A stretch of DNA of 64,000 nucleotides from Didymella arachidicola (taxonomy: Eukaryota > Ascomycota > Dothideomycetes > Pleosporales > Didymellaceae). Positions 28,152-38,831 of this stretch are shown here, one piece after another. The first letter of the stretch is position 1; each line of letters begins with the position of its first letter. The notes below the pieces were generated by a model. That model was not told the origin of the DNA and ran no database searches. It worked only from the letters and a program-made list of their open reading frames with translations. The position numbers and the translations under genes are program-made. The stretch covers positions 1,798,001 through 1,862,000 of the forward strand of contig CM049988.1 of the NCBI GenBank assembly GCA_016630955.3, read 5' to 3'.

Positions 28152-29522
28152 CTAGGAAGAGACAAGACCAAGTACATATTGCGAAGGGACAATGCTCCAG
28201 TATCCCAACTGTCCAAACGGCACAACCAAGAAAGTACACGAAAGGCACATGAAGGCCACGGTCCACATAACTCTGAGCAGCACCTGCAGACTGCGCATTG
28301 ATTCGGGAAGTCTTCGCAAAGCCGGTTCCAGCAAGAATAATTCGATAGCGATACCAATTGGCTGTATCCAGAAGAAGCCTGCCAGGCTCAATCGCAGCTT
28401 ACTTGCACCCACCGCCGACCATCTGGGCTTCGGAGGCACCAAGCCTGAGTGTGTGATGCCACTGAGTGTAAATGCAGATATACTGATCAACATGTACTTG
28501 AAGTTTTTCTGCCATCTTGCATCCTTGAGCCAAAGCTTCGCTGCGAACCACCTTCCTGGCTCAGCGACGATATGGCGCATCTGCTGATGCCACCAGCGAC
28601 CCCAGAAGCCTCGTACCCCGTATCTGGCAATCGCCGACAATGTTCCAAAGTGTGGACGCCAGGTATGTGGAGACCATTTGTCTGGAACCAAGCGCAGTGC
28701 GTTGAGGAGCAGTATAAAAAGCATTGGTGGCAGGAAAAGACCGAGCAGCAGGGAGTACGCGTACATGGCCATGATCAGGGGTCTAAGAATGAATTCTGGC
28801 ATGATACTTTTTAAGACAGTGGCGATATGTCCGTCGCTGCTCTGATCGGCTTCATAGGGGCTAAAGACTGACCATGTTGGATTGCTGAAGTATGGATCAT
28901 GCGCAGCAAGTAGCTTCGATAGTGGCAAGAAAATCAATAGCACAGGCAAAATACGTGAAAGAGTGTCTAACATGAACGCCGACCGGCTAGGATGATGAAA
29001 TGGGGTGAGGACACGCCGGTCATGTCCATGTTCGCCGATGATCCAGTCATGCAGTGGCCGGCTTTGCGGGAGCATCATCGCCCATGCGAGGCGGCCTGTA
29101 AAGGTCTCCGGGTACGATTCCAAGGCGACCGGCTTCAATTGCAAGGAACTTTGGTCTTTCTCATCACCACTTATTGGTGAGAAACTTGGGCTTTTGAAAT
29201 CCTCGTGTTGGTCAGTTCTGATAACGCGCCTGAAATCTTGCCGTGGGTCCTTGAAGAAGTACAGGAAAAGTGTCAAGTAGAGAGAGTCTGTCGAGATGAC
29301 ATCGTTGCCCCCGAGAGATTGCCATGCATGTATCGTAGCGGCAATACTGATGGGCAAAATTACTGCACACAGCTGTCGGTGGCTCAACACCGAAGGCGGT
29401 ACAAGCAGTCCCAATGGGAGAAGCGCGATAGGTACGAGATAGCTCCAACTCGCTGGACCGGGAACGATCGTGGTGATGAGGTCGTAGTAGAAGTTCTTCA
29501 ATTCATCGAGGGTGATGCGCAT
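28152..29522 (-). CDS. MBOAT wax-synthase-like acyltransferase
   Basis: 456 aa with seven or more hydrophobic segments (for example near 25-45, 205-225, 245-280, 345-365, 375-400, 410-450). Two features point to the wax-synthase-like MBOAT family (PF13813): FWGRWWHQQMRH near 304 and a His inside a membrane segment, LSGITHSG near 359, the expected catalytic residue. Members move acyl groups to alcohols or to secondary metabolites in the endoplasmic reticulum (fungal TRI7-like enzymes are relatives). Substrate unknown. The gap to the HET gene is 150 bp, same strand. Single exon. Confidence 0.85.
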   Translation of the reverse strand: MRITLDELKNFYYDLITTIVPGPASWSYLVPIALLPLGLLVPPSVLSHRQLCAVILPISIAATIHAWQSLGGNDVISTDSLYLTLFLYFFKDPRQDFRRVIRTDQHEDFKSPSFSPISGDEKDQSSLQLKPVALESYPETFTGRLAWAMMLPQSRPLHDWIIGEHGHDRRVLTPFHHPSRSAFMLDTLSRILPVLLIFLPLSKLLAAHDPYFSNPTWSVFSPYEADQSSDGHIATVLKSIMPEFILRPLIMAMYAYSLLLGLFLPPMLFILLLNALRLVPDKWSPHTWRPHFGTLSAIARYGVRGFWGRWWHQQMRHIVAEPGRWFAAKLWLKDARWQKNFKYMLISISAFTLSGITHSGLVPPKPRWSAVGASKLRLSLAGFFWIQPIGIAIELFLLEPALRRLPESMRSLQVLLRVMWTVAFMCLSCTFLVVPFGQLGYWSIVPSQYVLGLVSS

Positions 29523-29763
29523 GGTTCAAGGTGGCGCAGATTGGGTGCTGGTCATGTCGACGACAAGATCATGACGCCGTTGATAAAAGTACGTGGGGCG
29601 TTCGACTGTTGTGGGGCAAATGCGTTGAGCCTCAGGCCTTACCCGTTTCATGTTCTCACACAGCAAAGCAGCTCTTGACCAGCTTAACGATAAGTAACAT
29701 CAAATTCTCGCGTGGCTAATCTTTGAGAGGACTCAGAGCTGGGGATGAAAAAAAAGGGGGGCA

Positions 29764-30912
29764 TCATTCTGCGTCCATAGCCCCTCCTCCGCCGTCTAAT
29801 TCTCCAGTCACCGGCATCGAGTCGAGCTCGACAGGCGCAACAGGCTTTCTGCTGACTCTCATCATTCCACCTAGCTCGCTAGCTTCATTCGCTCCTCCCG
29901 GACTCGATACGTCGATCGAAGAGCCATTTGTGTGCGGGAAAAGGCTGCCCTGAACCGCCAGATATCGTCTTCTCTCAGCCTCTATCGCATCGAGCTCTGC
30001 ATTCCACTCAGGCGTTTCATGTGTGCCAGTCTGCCCGGTACTAGCTGCTGTGGGCATACCCACAGCCCCAACAGTTGCACCAGGTGCGCCCTTCGCCCCA
30101 ATGCTGGAGTGACTAAAAGTCTCTTGAGGCACTTTCTCGTAACTCCGCTTGATCTCATTCTCATCTGCAAAGTCCTTCGGCACCGCATCGGCAGCCTTCT
30201 TTTGCTTCCGTCTCCGCCACAGCAGAAATGCTGCCAGCGCTCCCAGTAGAAGGACCAAGGAAACCACTGTTCCAATAGCTGCTTTCGCACCTGTGGAGAG
30301 CCCTCCACCACTGCCACTTCCTTGTCCCGCACTGTTCGTACCCGACGCGGCATTGGTTCCTGTACTGGATGTCGCACTCCCTGTCGCGCTTGCAGTGCCC
30401 CCAGTATCACTTGCCTGATACCGCAACTGTAACGCTGTGACCCTGGCCGTGGCCGTCGCCGGCCACTGTCCAGCTGTGTAAAGGAAGTTCTCGTTTTCTT
30501 CCGCATCAGCCTCACCGCACCTCACCACTGGAGTCGTCCCCCTCGTACCAGGATTACACAACCCACCACCCCCACCCACAAAGCCAGACGGACAACACTC
30601 GAGTGCCGTCTCGCCGTCGACCCAGCCCAGGGCTCCTTCTGCCGCAGTTCGCGTTGCGATTGCGGTCCAAGATGTAGGACACACAGTAGCGGGAGAGTAG
30701 AATGCGGCGTTCGAGGGAATGCCGGCTTTCGCCCAGGGCAGGCATGCTATATTGATTGAATTTGGCAGCGCATCACCGTCTTCTTCTACAAAGACGCACT
30801 GAACGCCGTACTCGATTGTGTTACCGAGCGCGCGGAGGGTGGCGCATGCCGTCGGCGGTGCGGCTTCAAATGCAGTGACCCAGGGCTGTTGATTTGGGCG
30901 TACTGATGACAT
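29764..30912 (-). CDS. Single-pass membrane protein with Cys-rich ectodomain
   Basis: 382 aa, single exon. Residues 1-160 hold about ten cysteines (CATLRALG, CVFVEED, CLPWAK, CPTSW, CCPSGF, CNPG, CGEAD). A Gly/Ser/Thr-rich stretch follows (about 175-205), then one membrane segment (about 210-232) stopped by RRRKQKK, then a cytoplasmic tail. This is the architecture of many fungal surface-sensor-like or mid2-like proteins. No clear signal peptide at the predicted start: the first 20 residues are not hydrophobic, so the membrane segment may act as signal anchor or an upstream exon may be missing. Function unknown. Confidence 0.75.
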   Translation of the reverse strand: MSSVRPNQQPWVTAFEAAPPTACATLRALGNTIEYGVQCVFVEEDGDALPNSINIACLPWAKAGIPSNAAFYSPATVCPTSWTAIATRTAAEGALGWVDGETALECCPSGFVGGGGGLCNPGTRGTTPVVRCGEADAEENENFLYTAGQWPATATARVTALQLRYQASDTGGTASATGSATSSTGTNAASGTNSAGQGSGSGGGLSTGAKAAIGTVVSLVLLLGALAAFLLWRRRKQKKAADAVPKDFADENEIKRSYEKVPQETFSHSSIGAKGAPGATVGAVGMPTAASTGQTGTHETPEWNAELDAIEAERRRYLAVQGSLFPHTNGSSIDVSSPGGANEASELGGMMRVSRKPVAPVELDSMPVTGELDGGGGAMDAE

Positions 30913-31435
30913 TTAAGAAATATCCCCCTCGACCAGGCTCAGATATGTCCAAACGAGCGTCGAGGTCTGGGTGAGAGATCAGTGCAGACGGTGCGATCAG
31001 TATGAGACGATGCGGAAACAGACGACGCCATCTCAAGAAGAAAAACCAGTATGATGTACATCTTCCATACCAAGCAAACACAGCCTCGCCGTAATGCACC
31101 GGGGTGTTGTGCGGATAATGATGTCGCAAGGCGGTGGTATCATAGGCCGAGCGGGAATAAAACCCATTGTTTTACTACATCAAGCCGCGAGCTTGTGCTA
31201 GGCATCTTGGCTGCTTGACCTGAGGCGAATGACTGGAGCCATAGTGGAGACTTGACAGCCGTCTTGCTGTTTATTGAGCGACCCGGCTTGCATAGCCACG
31301 CGATTCATCATCATTGCAAGGCTCGACGATTGAAGTCGGAAAGGTGCTATTTTTGGCGTGATATTCGGTACATTGTCTACGCCTTTTGTCTAGCCGGGTG
31401 ATGTATGTACATAATATCTGAAACGGTCCCTACGT
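30913..31435. other. Intergenic, 523 bp
   Basis: Between two minus-strand genes. It must hold the promoter of the membrane-protein gene and the terminator of the aminotransferase gene. No conserved motif, RNA or repeat recognised. Confidence 0.5.
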
Positions 31436-32948
31436 CTATGCCTTGTGGCCAACTTCTGTCAGTGCCTCCTTCAAGCTCTCAATGGCCTTTGTGATATCTG
31501 TGCGGTTGGGGTCTGTCACGCTGACACCCATGTGTCCGCAACGAACGTACTTGGTGGCGATCTCCTTGTGCAGACCACCAGCAAAGATAACGCCCTTTTT
31601 CAGCAGGTTGGGAAGGACATCAGGGGGTGTGACGCCCTCAGGCAGATAAATAGCGGTCATGCCGTTAGCCTGATTCTCGGGCTTTGAAGCAAGCTGCTTC
31701 AGGCCGAAATCGGCGACAGCCTTCTTGATCTTCTGCGAAGCGGCCTTGTGGTCGGCGAAGCGCTGTTCCAGGGGTCGTGATAGGATCTGCTTCAACGCTA
31801 CGTCGAGAGCGTGGACAAGCTGGGGCGAAGGTGTGGCAAAATAGGATGGCTTCTTGGCTTCGTAATTTTGCATGACTGTCATATCGTTAGTATCCCAGCA
31901 TTCAATCACCTGTGAAAAAGCTTACTTGGTAGCCAGTTCTTCCACGAGCCGAAGTAGGATGTTGGTCTTGTCTTTCTGTTCTTGAAGACTTCGATCGCCT
32001 TGCCAGATGCCATCAGGATGCTGAGCCCAGCAGGGCAACCGATGGCTTTCTGCGATGCTGTGAGGACGACATCAAGCTTCCAGTCGTCAAATCGAATCTC
32101 TTCAGATCCGACGCTGCAAACACCGTCGACAACGAGCAGGGTCTCGGGGCTGACCCTCCCGACCAAGTCGCTCAGTGCCTTGAGCTCACTAAGCACACCG
32201 GTCGATGTATCGACGTGTGTGACCGTAAGGATCTTGTACTTCTTCTCTTTGAGCGCCTTCTCAACCTCATCGAGCTGGGGTCGGTCGCCAATGGGTGCCT
32301 TCAGCTGTGTGACCTTGACACCGTATGTCTCGAAGCAGTCGGCGAAGGAGTCGGCGAAGTAGCCAGTGTGTAGAACAAGGACCTCATCGCCGGGCTCAGC
32401 TAGGTTGGCAGCGACCTGATCCCATCCAAGTGTGCCAGATCCGGAGATAACGAAGGGTTGCGAGGCGGGGTCTGTGGTCTGGAAAAGCTTGCGCAGGTTC
32501 TGGAGGACTTCACTGAAGCAGTTGACGAACGGCTGGCCGACGTGCGATTCGCTAAGACCATGTTAGTAGGCTGCATGACGCCATTGATATGTAAAAGCTA
32601 CCTGTAGAAGCTCATAGCATTGAGGACAGCATCGTCAAACTCAATGGGGCCAGGAATCATAAGAGCTGGGTGGGGAGCCTGAGAGGAAGCCATCTTGCGT
32701 GGTTCTGCTTTCTTCGGCAGTTGTTCTGGTTCGGGCTTCTTGAGTTCTTGGGGCTTGTTGCGTTGAATGCGGTTGCCTTGGGCGTCTTCGAGATGTCCGT
32801 CGCGTTCGGTGGAAAATGGGGTGTTCAACTCAAGGTAGGGCTTGGAGTCAAGGTGCTTAGAGAAAAGATCGAGGCGGGAGTTCGCCGTCGCCCGTGAGGT
32901 CATTCTAGATATGGTGGGGTAGCTCCGGCTACTCAAGGGACGCAACAA
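31436..32948 (-). CDS. AGX1: Alanine-glyoxylate aminotransferase, three exons
   Basis: PLP-dependent class V aminotransferase converting glyoxylate plus alanine to glycine plus pyruvate. Exons: 32602-32948, 31926-32551, 31436-31875. Both introns are 50 nt, with GTAGCT...CTTAG and GTAAGC...GACAG borders and CTAAC branch points, giving 470 aa. Key segments: PALMIPGPIEF, VISGSGTLGWD, the VVDGVCSVGSEE cofactor-binding Asp region, and TASQKAIGCPAGL holding the PLP lysine. Known AGX1 enzymes begin near MASSQAPHPALMIPGP; here that Met is residue 86. The extension upstream starts MLRPLSSRSYPTISRMTSRA, Arg/Ser-rich without acids, like a mitochondrial presequence. Two starts could give mitochondrial and cytosolic or peroxisomal forms. 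No obvious C-terminal SKL-type signal (ends GHKA). Confidence 0.93.
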
Positions 32949-33572
32949 CTGCCTCGCGGGGTAAGCCAGCTTGCCGGTCTCGGAGATATCGCTGGATTGA
33001 AGTTTGCCGGGAAGGGTGCCGATTGTCAGCCCTGTGCAGATACGCGAAGACGCAAATAATCCCCTGAAATTCGAAGCAATTGAGGACAGTTGAGGTCCTC
33101 AGAAGTCAAATTCGCCTTCGAGAAAGAATATTCCAGTCGCGCTGATTGGATGGCGATCGCGAGACTTCAACGAGTTGTCAAATGGGCGCAAGAATCTTGG
33201 ACAGCTGGTCCATCAGGGAAAATTGGGGTCACAGCAGAAAATAAGAGACGACGTGCTCGGGCGCGGATCCGATTTCAGACATCGTAGTCCCCAGCGCGCC
33301 GGCAGATGGCCATGAACACCCTTGCACTTGGGCGCTGTGACCACGTGATGTTCTCTCCGAAGTTCGCGGACTTTGCGGAGAGCTAGTCCGAAAGGGGCAG
33401 CGTGTTTTGGAAACACAGCTGAGACGCAAACGATCGCCTCGAGGATCACCATTATTGCTAGCTATATCGACAACCCCTGCCAAATCACCATCGCACACAT
33501 GTTCCTCACCAGAGCATAGTCGACTCGACGACGCCTACCTGTACACACAATTTTTGGACATCAACAGACACC
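32949..33572. other. Divergent promoter region, 624 bp
   Basis: Lies between the divergent aminotransferase (minus) and repetitive-protein (plus) genes, so both promoters should be here. A CACGTG-like CCACGTGATG lies at about 33341. No other feature recognised. Confidence 0.45.
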
Positions 33573-36418
33573 ATGCGCGTTACTCGCGCCGCGCAACGCG
33601 CCCAGCACGACGTGGACGAGGAGCATGTCGAGGCCACCGAGGTCAACAAACGTGCTCTGAAAGACATCGAGCCGAACACGACACCCTCAGTGCCGACCGA
33701 AGAAGCGCTGTCTGCAAAGACGCCCGCGAAAACACCAGCGAAGAACGGCAAGGGTAAGGGAAAGAAGGGTGCCAGGGGCAGGAAGCTGAAGACAGAGGAG
33801 GAGTTGGCGCAGGTTGTCGAAGAAGCAGAACGACAAGCGGCTGCAAGTCCGGTGAACGAAGCTGCGGAAGAAGAGCCGGCCCAGGAACCCACAGACAGTA
33901 AGTGACCAGGATGCCATGTGGAAGCAGGGGTCAGTTACTCATCGTCGGCCCAGATGCCGCCAAAACTACCAACGATGGCGAACGGATGGTAGTCCCTCAA
34001 ATTCCGGCAGTCAGACTCACGCGCCGTCAGCTAGCGAAGCTCGAGGAGGAAGAGGCACTCAGCGCATCGCAACGCGCACCTTCGCCTCCAGCCGCAGAAG
34101 AACAGGAGGTAGAGGGTGTCGCTGAAAAGGCTGTAGAGCGCACCGAAGCTATTCTAGAGGCCGAGACTGATGCTGAGGCTGAGGCGACTGTCATACCGGC
34201 GGCAGACCCGGAAAGTGTTATCGAACCACAAACCGCCCGAAAGCCTAAACGAGAAACACGGCGTCAACAGACAAAGCACGGAAAAGAGCAGACAGAACAA
34301 CCTGCTGCTCAAAGCAATAGCGACGTCGGTATCGAACAGCTTGCTGTCGAAAATGACGCTGCAGTGGTCGAAGCGACCGCTGAGATTGAGCCTGAACCAC
34401 CCACAAAGCCTATTCGGCTCACACGACGTCAGCAAGCGAAACTCGAGGAGAGACAAAAGCAGGCTCAAGCTGAACAAGAAACACAACAGCCCGAGCCGAC
34501 CGAAGAGGGTGTGCTCGACGAAATAGTTGCAGAAGCGCAGGCCGAGGTTGAACTCGAGATGTCCTCACGGGAAGAATCTGACGAGACTGACGAAGCTGCA
34601 CGCAAATCGACAGACAAGACGGAAGACAACGCACCCGTGGACTCGACAGACCTTTCAAATGCACAACCAGATGTTGATGCTGAACGACAAGCCGAGTCAG
34701 CCCAAATGGAAGCGAAGGCCGTCAAGCCAGAGGTTTTGATGGATGTGGAATCTTCCAGGCCCCAGCTCCAGGATACAGCCGTCCCGACCGGCGTGGTCGA
34801 AGAAAGGCCAGCGACACCTACAGAAGCCGAATTTGAGGCAGACTTCAACATGCAGGTCGATCATGCTGTTACTGGTGAGGACGCGCCGTCCATCGAAATC
34901 ACCACTGAAGCAGAGCCCAAGATGCTGCACGCCGAGAAGCCATTCGACGGGGTCATTGCAACTCCAACAAAGAGCCAAGGATCAGTCCAGCGTACTTCAC
35001 GGAGTCCATCGAGGTCACCAATGCCCCTCGAAAAGTCCATATCAGCCATTGATCGGCTCGAAGAGGACCTCGAATCAATTGGGAGGGCTATCCCAGCCCT
35101 TGACGACTCGGATGATGAAAGACCTCTCAAGACCACACAGTCGCCGAGAGCGTCTGCATCATCAACTGTCAGAGGAAAGACGGCAAGCAAGACACCTGCG
35201 AAGATGCCAGTTAAAAACTCTACTCGAACCCGGGCGAGAGTCGAGACTAAGACCTCCAGCAGGGCACCAGCCAAAGCACCGGCCCCTACAAGGGCCCCTG
35301 TCACAGCCAGGGCTTCAATTGCTCCTCTCCCTTCAGTCCCTGCAAAACCGGCTCTTCCTAGTAGAATTTCTAGAGTACCCAGTGCAGCCCCTAAGAGTGT
35401 GAAGCCTGCAACCACCTTGCTCGCACGTGCATCCAGCGTCCGCACTGCACCGAGCAAAGACGTCAGGAAGCCCTCAACAGAAACAGCTGACTATCTGGCG
35501 TCTAAGCGCCACCCAATCAGTCTGTCCTTCCCGACACCTCCGCCGCCGCCCAAAGGTAAGGCACCAACAAGGCCGGCTTTCCAGTTATCGAGCGACAGCG
35601 TGGCAGCGAAGTTGAAGTTGCAGAAAGAAGCACGCTTGAAGCGCGAAGCAGAAGGCCTAATGGCGCCAAAGCAGCGACCCATCAGTATGCCTCCACCACC
35701 TAAATCGACGAAGCCGCCCACTGTACCGAGCTTCCAGCTTCCAGGCGAAGCGGCGGCAGCGAGGTTGAAGGCTCAAAAAGAAGAACGCCTCAAGCGTATG
35801 GAGGAGGCGGGGGCGAAGCCTGGATCGAGACCTATCAGCATGCCTCCGCCGCCCAAATCGACGAAGCCACTCACCAAGCCCAGCTTTCAGTTACCAGGCG
35901 AAGCTGCAGCTGTGCGCCTTAAGGCACAGAAAGAAGCACGCTTGAAGCGCATGGAAGAAGCCGAAGCTGCGAAGAAGGCAGCCGCCTCAGCCCCACTTCG
36001 TAAGCCCATCGCCCATCGTCCACGAGAATCGTTACTCGTCAGGGACGCACCGGGCGTCAGTATCCCTCCTCCGCCGCAGAATGATGCGCCACAGCGGTCA
36101 ACATCGATCGCGAGCAAGCGCAGCAGCATTGGTGGCGCTCCGGCATCGCATCCAGTATCGATATCGTCGGCGAACCGCAACAGTGTCATTCTCGCAGAGG
36201 GCGGCAAGTCGACAGTCACCCCGGATGATGCTGCGGCACTCAAGGCCAAGGGTAAGCAAGTCTTCAACCGCGATAGGATAGAGAAGGAGGCCATGGAACG
36301 CGAGAGGAGAGAGAAAGAAGAAGCGGCCAAGAAAGCGCGAGCTGAGGCTGCAGAGCGAGGTCGGATCGCGTCGAGAGAGTGGGCCGAGAGACAGAGGAAG
36401 AAACTGATGGGTCAGTAA
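33573..36418 (+). CDS. Large charged low-complexity protein with internal repeats
   Basis: Two exons, 33573-33897 and 33954-36418 (56-nt intron, GTAAGT...CCCAG), 929 aa. The N-terminal half is rich in Glu/Ala and repeats an R-L-T-R-R-Q-x-A-K-L-E-E motif about every 65 residues, with a degenerate first copy (RVTRAAQRAQ) at the start. The middle is Ser/Pro/Lys/Arg-rich. At about 620-790 lie three 50-residue repeats of type RPISMPPPPKSTKP...FQLPGEAAAxRLKxQKExRLKR. The end (from VFNRDRIEKEAMERERREKEE) is a Glu/Lys/Arg coiled coil. I do not recognise a characterised family; repeats of basic helices are reminiscent of microtubule- or chromatin-associated proteins such as TPX2, but that is only a guess. 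The start ATG has a good context (ACACCATGCG). Confidence 0.82.
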
Positions 36419-37216
36419 GCACGTACTTGATTGGACGGTAGCTTTCTGTGTTCTGATTCGGTGTTCTGGTCTGGGTATATCCACATCTTGAGGAAAAGCG
36501 TTATGCGGGTTGGACACATGATTCTGCTTTGGATACCTTTCGTCTGATAGTAATGAGAATCGCTCCTCAACATCAACAAACGTTGAACTTAGAGGGAAGG
36601 GAAGGCGCCTTATATGACGTGCGGCATCTGGAGAGTGTAACCGCTCTACCCTTAACCAATGTAAAATATTGATTTATTGATCCAACCGAGATACGTTATA
36701 GACTGCAGATTACTCTTGCAATCGCAAGTTCGCCTGACAAGAGCCATGTCAGTAAGCTGAAACAGCGGGACGGCACGGCCAACGGTCCCACGGACCACGC
36801 CAATAGACTTAGTTAGCGAGCCGTACTGCCTGGTGCGCATGGACAATGCGCTAAGGTTTGTGTAAAGCTCTGCAATAATTGAACCTTCGCCCACGTTGTA
36901 TCTGTAAAGTGAATTATATTGTATTACTGAACTCGGGGTATCTGTGTCGTCTACAACGTGTATCTGTTCCCTCGCTATGATTACAACTTCAAAGTCCCTC
37001 TGTTTCCCAGACCAGGTTGCAACTACCATAACACTTGGTTCGAGTATGTTGTTCCGCCTTACAAGCTGCTACAGAAATCGCTGAGATAAACGCCATCACG
37101 TGTCAAAAAGCCGCTTCATAATATAGCACTTCGTATATCGAGTGATGCTGTCCCGTAGCCAAAACTTCTGATGCTCCGCTTCGGAACTGGCCATATTGAA
37201 ATCCTCACTATGGAGC
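36419..37216. other. Intergenic, 798 bp
   Basis: Convergent 3' ends of two genes. A 125-codon minus-strand frame (36652-37029) starts MVVATWSGKQRDFEVVIIAR but shows no recognisable domain and lacks support. Otherwise nothing seen. Confidence 0.4.
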
Positions 37217-38193
37217 TTATCTGATACCCTTTGGAGTGGTCACATACCCCGGGAGCTCGGTTGGTTCCGCGTTGACGTGATGTCCGCTATACAATTCGAC
37301 AGGATCGTGACTGCTGTTCCAGTGGTTGTGCTTCTTGAGATCCCCTAATTCGTGTGCACGTAGCGGAGTGTCATCTGCGAAGTTTTTTCGGCCGTGGTTG
37401 TCATAGTGTGTTGGTGACATCGCCTGTGTCTTAGCTCCATGTTTACGCCGTATGAGTACGATCCCAAGAATGGTTAAGCAGATCACGACAAGACCCCCAA
37501 TAGCTCCTCCCACTACAGCTCCAAGATTCAGTGAAGAAGAGGAGGAGGGAGACGATAGGGAGGAGGAGGAAGAAGGGGTCGGGTCTGATGGCGGAGATGT
37601 AATCAAGGAGTGCACCACAGAGCTGGAGCTCGATGCGGGCACGGAAGAAGTCTCTGCAGCAGATGTCGATCGCAATGCTGGACTGTTCGCGGAGCTGCTG
37701 GTTGCAGAGTTGGATTTCGACGGTGTTGAGGTTGTCTCCGCGACTGTTGGAACTGGGAAAAGCCTATCGGTCTTTGCGGTTGCCCCACAAGCAATGTACT
37801 CGTAGGATTGATCAGGGCCATTGATTGATAGCGCAGTGGAACAGAACTGTAGTTTTTCGCTAATCACTCTTAGCTCCAGAAATACCTCTATTGTCTAACA
37901 AGTGATAGAATGACCGACCATGAGAACGTAGTGATGTCAGTTCTGTCTGTCAGGCGGCCACAGCCCGCAGTGCAAGAATGACTGTCAACGCATACCCCAG
38001 CTAGACCGCAGTCCCGTGCTGATATAACGGTTTCTGGACAGAATCCCCATAACCCCAGTTCAGTATCCACGCGACATGCCCATCCAGGGTCCACTGTTCG
38101 GGGTTCCTGGGGGTCACCGTCTTTGTAACCACAGGTTGTCGCGCTCAAAGTTATCGCTACGCTCAAGAAATAAAGACAGTAAAGCGAAAGCAT
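37217..38193 (-). CDS. Secreted-type single-pass membrane protein, two exons
   Basis: Start ATG at 38193 gives a signal peptide (MLSLYCLYFLSVAITLSATT), then a Cys-rich domain with WGFCPETVISARDCGLAGVC and CVDSHSCTAGCG. This continues, across an intron, into FCSTALSINGPDQSYEYIACG, a combination I know from many fungal membrane proteins. Next are a Ser/Thr/Pro-rich stalk, one membrane segment (GGAIGGLVVICLTILGIVLI) and a tail after RRKHGAK. Exon 2 begins at 37846 after ACTACAG. The donor is uncertain: GTTAGA at 37899 (53-nt intron, about 307 aa) is the best phase-0 option, GTCATT a little upstream another. The family usually has a Cys near here that is Trp in this copy, so a slightly damaged gene is possible. 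Confidence 0.7.
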
Positions 38194-38831
38194 GTCGCTA
38201 GCTGTTAATGAGTGTACGAAAGTGTGATGCCAGTATGCGAAGATCACTGACAGGTTGGGCAGCCCTTGTAAATGAGCCGTGCCATCTTTTGGTCTTCCTA
38301 ACTGTGCCGCACGCAGCCTTGTCACAGATGCCCTACATACCCTTGTATGCAGGTATGAAGGTTTGACGGAATAATGCTGATGTCTGGTAGGGCGTGCAGT
38401 CAATGCATTTTGATACGTACGAAGACGTACTCTAAGCGCTCGCTTATCGTTGTGGAGATAACGAAGGATCGAGAGACGGCACGTTGTCCAGCCGCCGAGT
38501 GCACTTAACCGACAATGGCCATCCAACTGTTATCCCTTCGACCTCATTTTAGAAAACATTCGGATTGGCTCACGCCCAATGTTACACGCCGGCGCAAGTT
38601 CCATAATCGGTGGAACAGCCGAGAGACAGGCGTGCTTACTTTCGTGTGCCTGTGTGCAGCTCGGCATCGACCTCACAAGTAAGCTGAGCTCCCAAGTACG
38701 CGGCACATACGCGGCACAGTCACTCAGGTTTACCCTTCCCTTTGACTACTCCCATATCATGTACGCATTGTTTTAGGAGCACTCTCGCACGACTGGTATC
38801 TTTCTAGCGACTGAGGTCTTCCACTTCGCCC
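38194..38831. other. Divergent promoter region, 638 bp
   Basis: Between the minus-strand membrane-protein gene and the plus-strand glycosyltransferase gene. An open frame extends upstream of the chosen membrane-protein start (to 38526) but would bury the signal peptide, so it is not used. No motif singled out. Confidence 0.45.

Noticed and set aside
25766..29522. HET gene and MBOAT acyltransferase as part of a secondary-metabolite cluster
   Set aside because: No backbone enzyme, P450 or transporter is nearby, so adjacency alone is not enough.
37888..38526. 212-codon frame starting at 38526 as the start of the membrane-protein gene
   Set aside because: It would place the clear signal peptide at residue 112; the ATG at 38193 is a better start.
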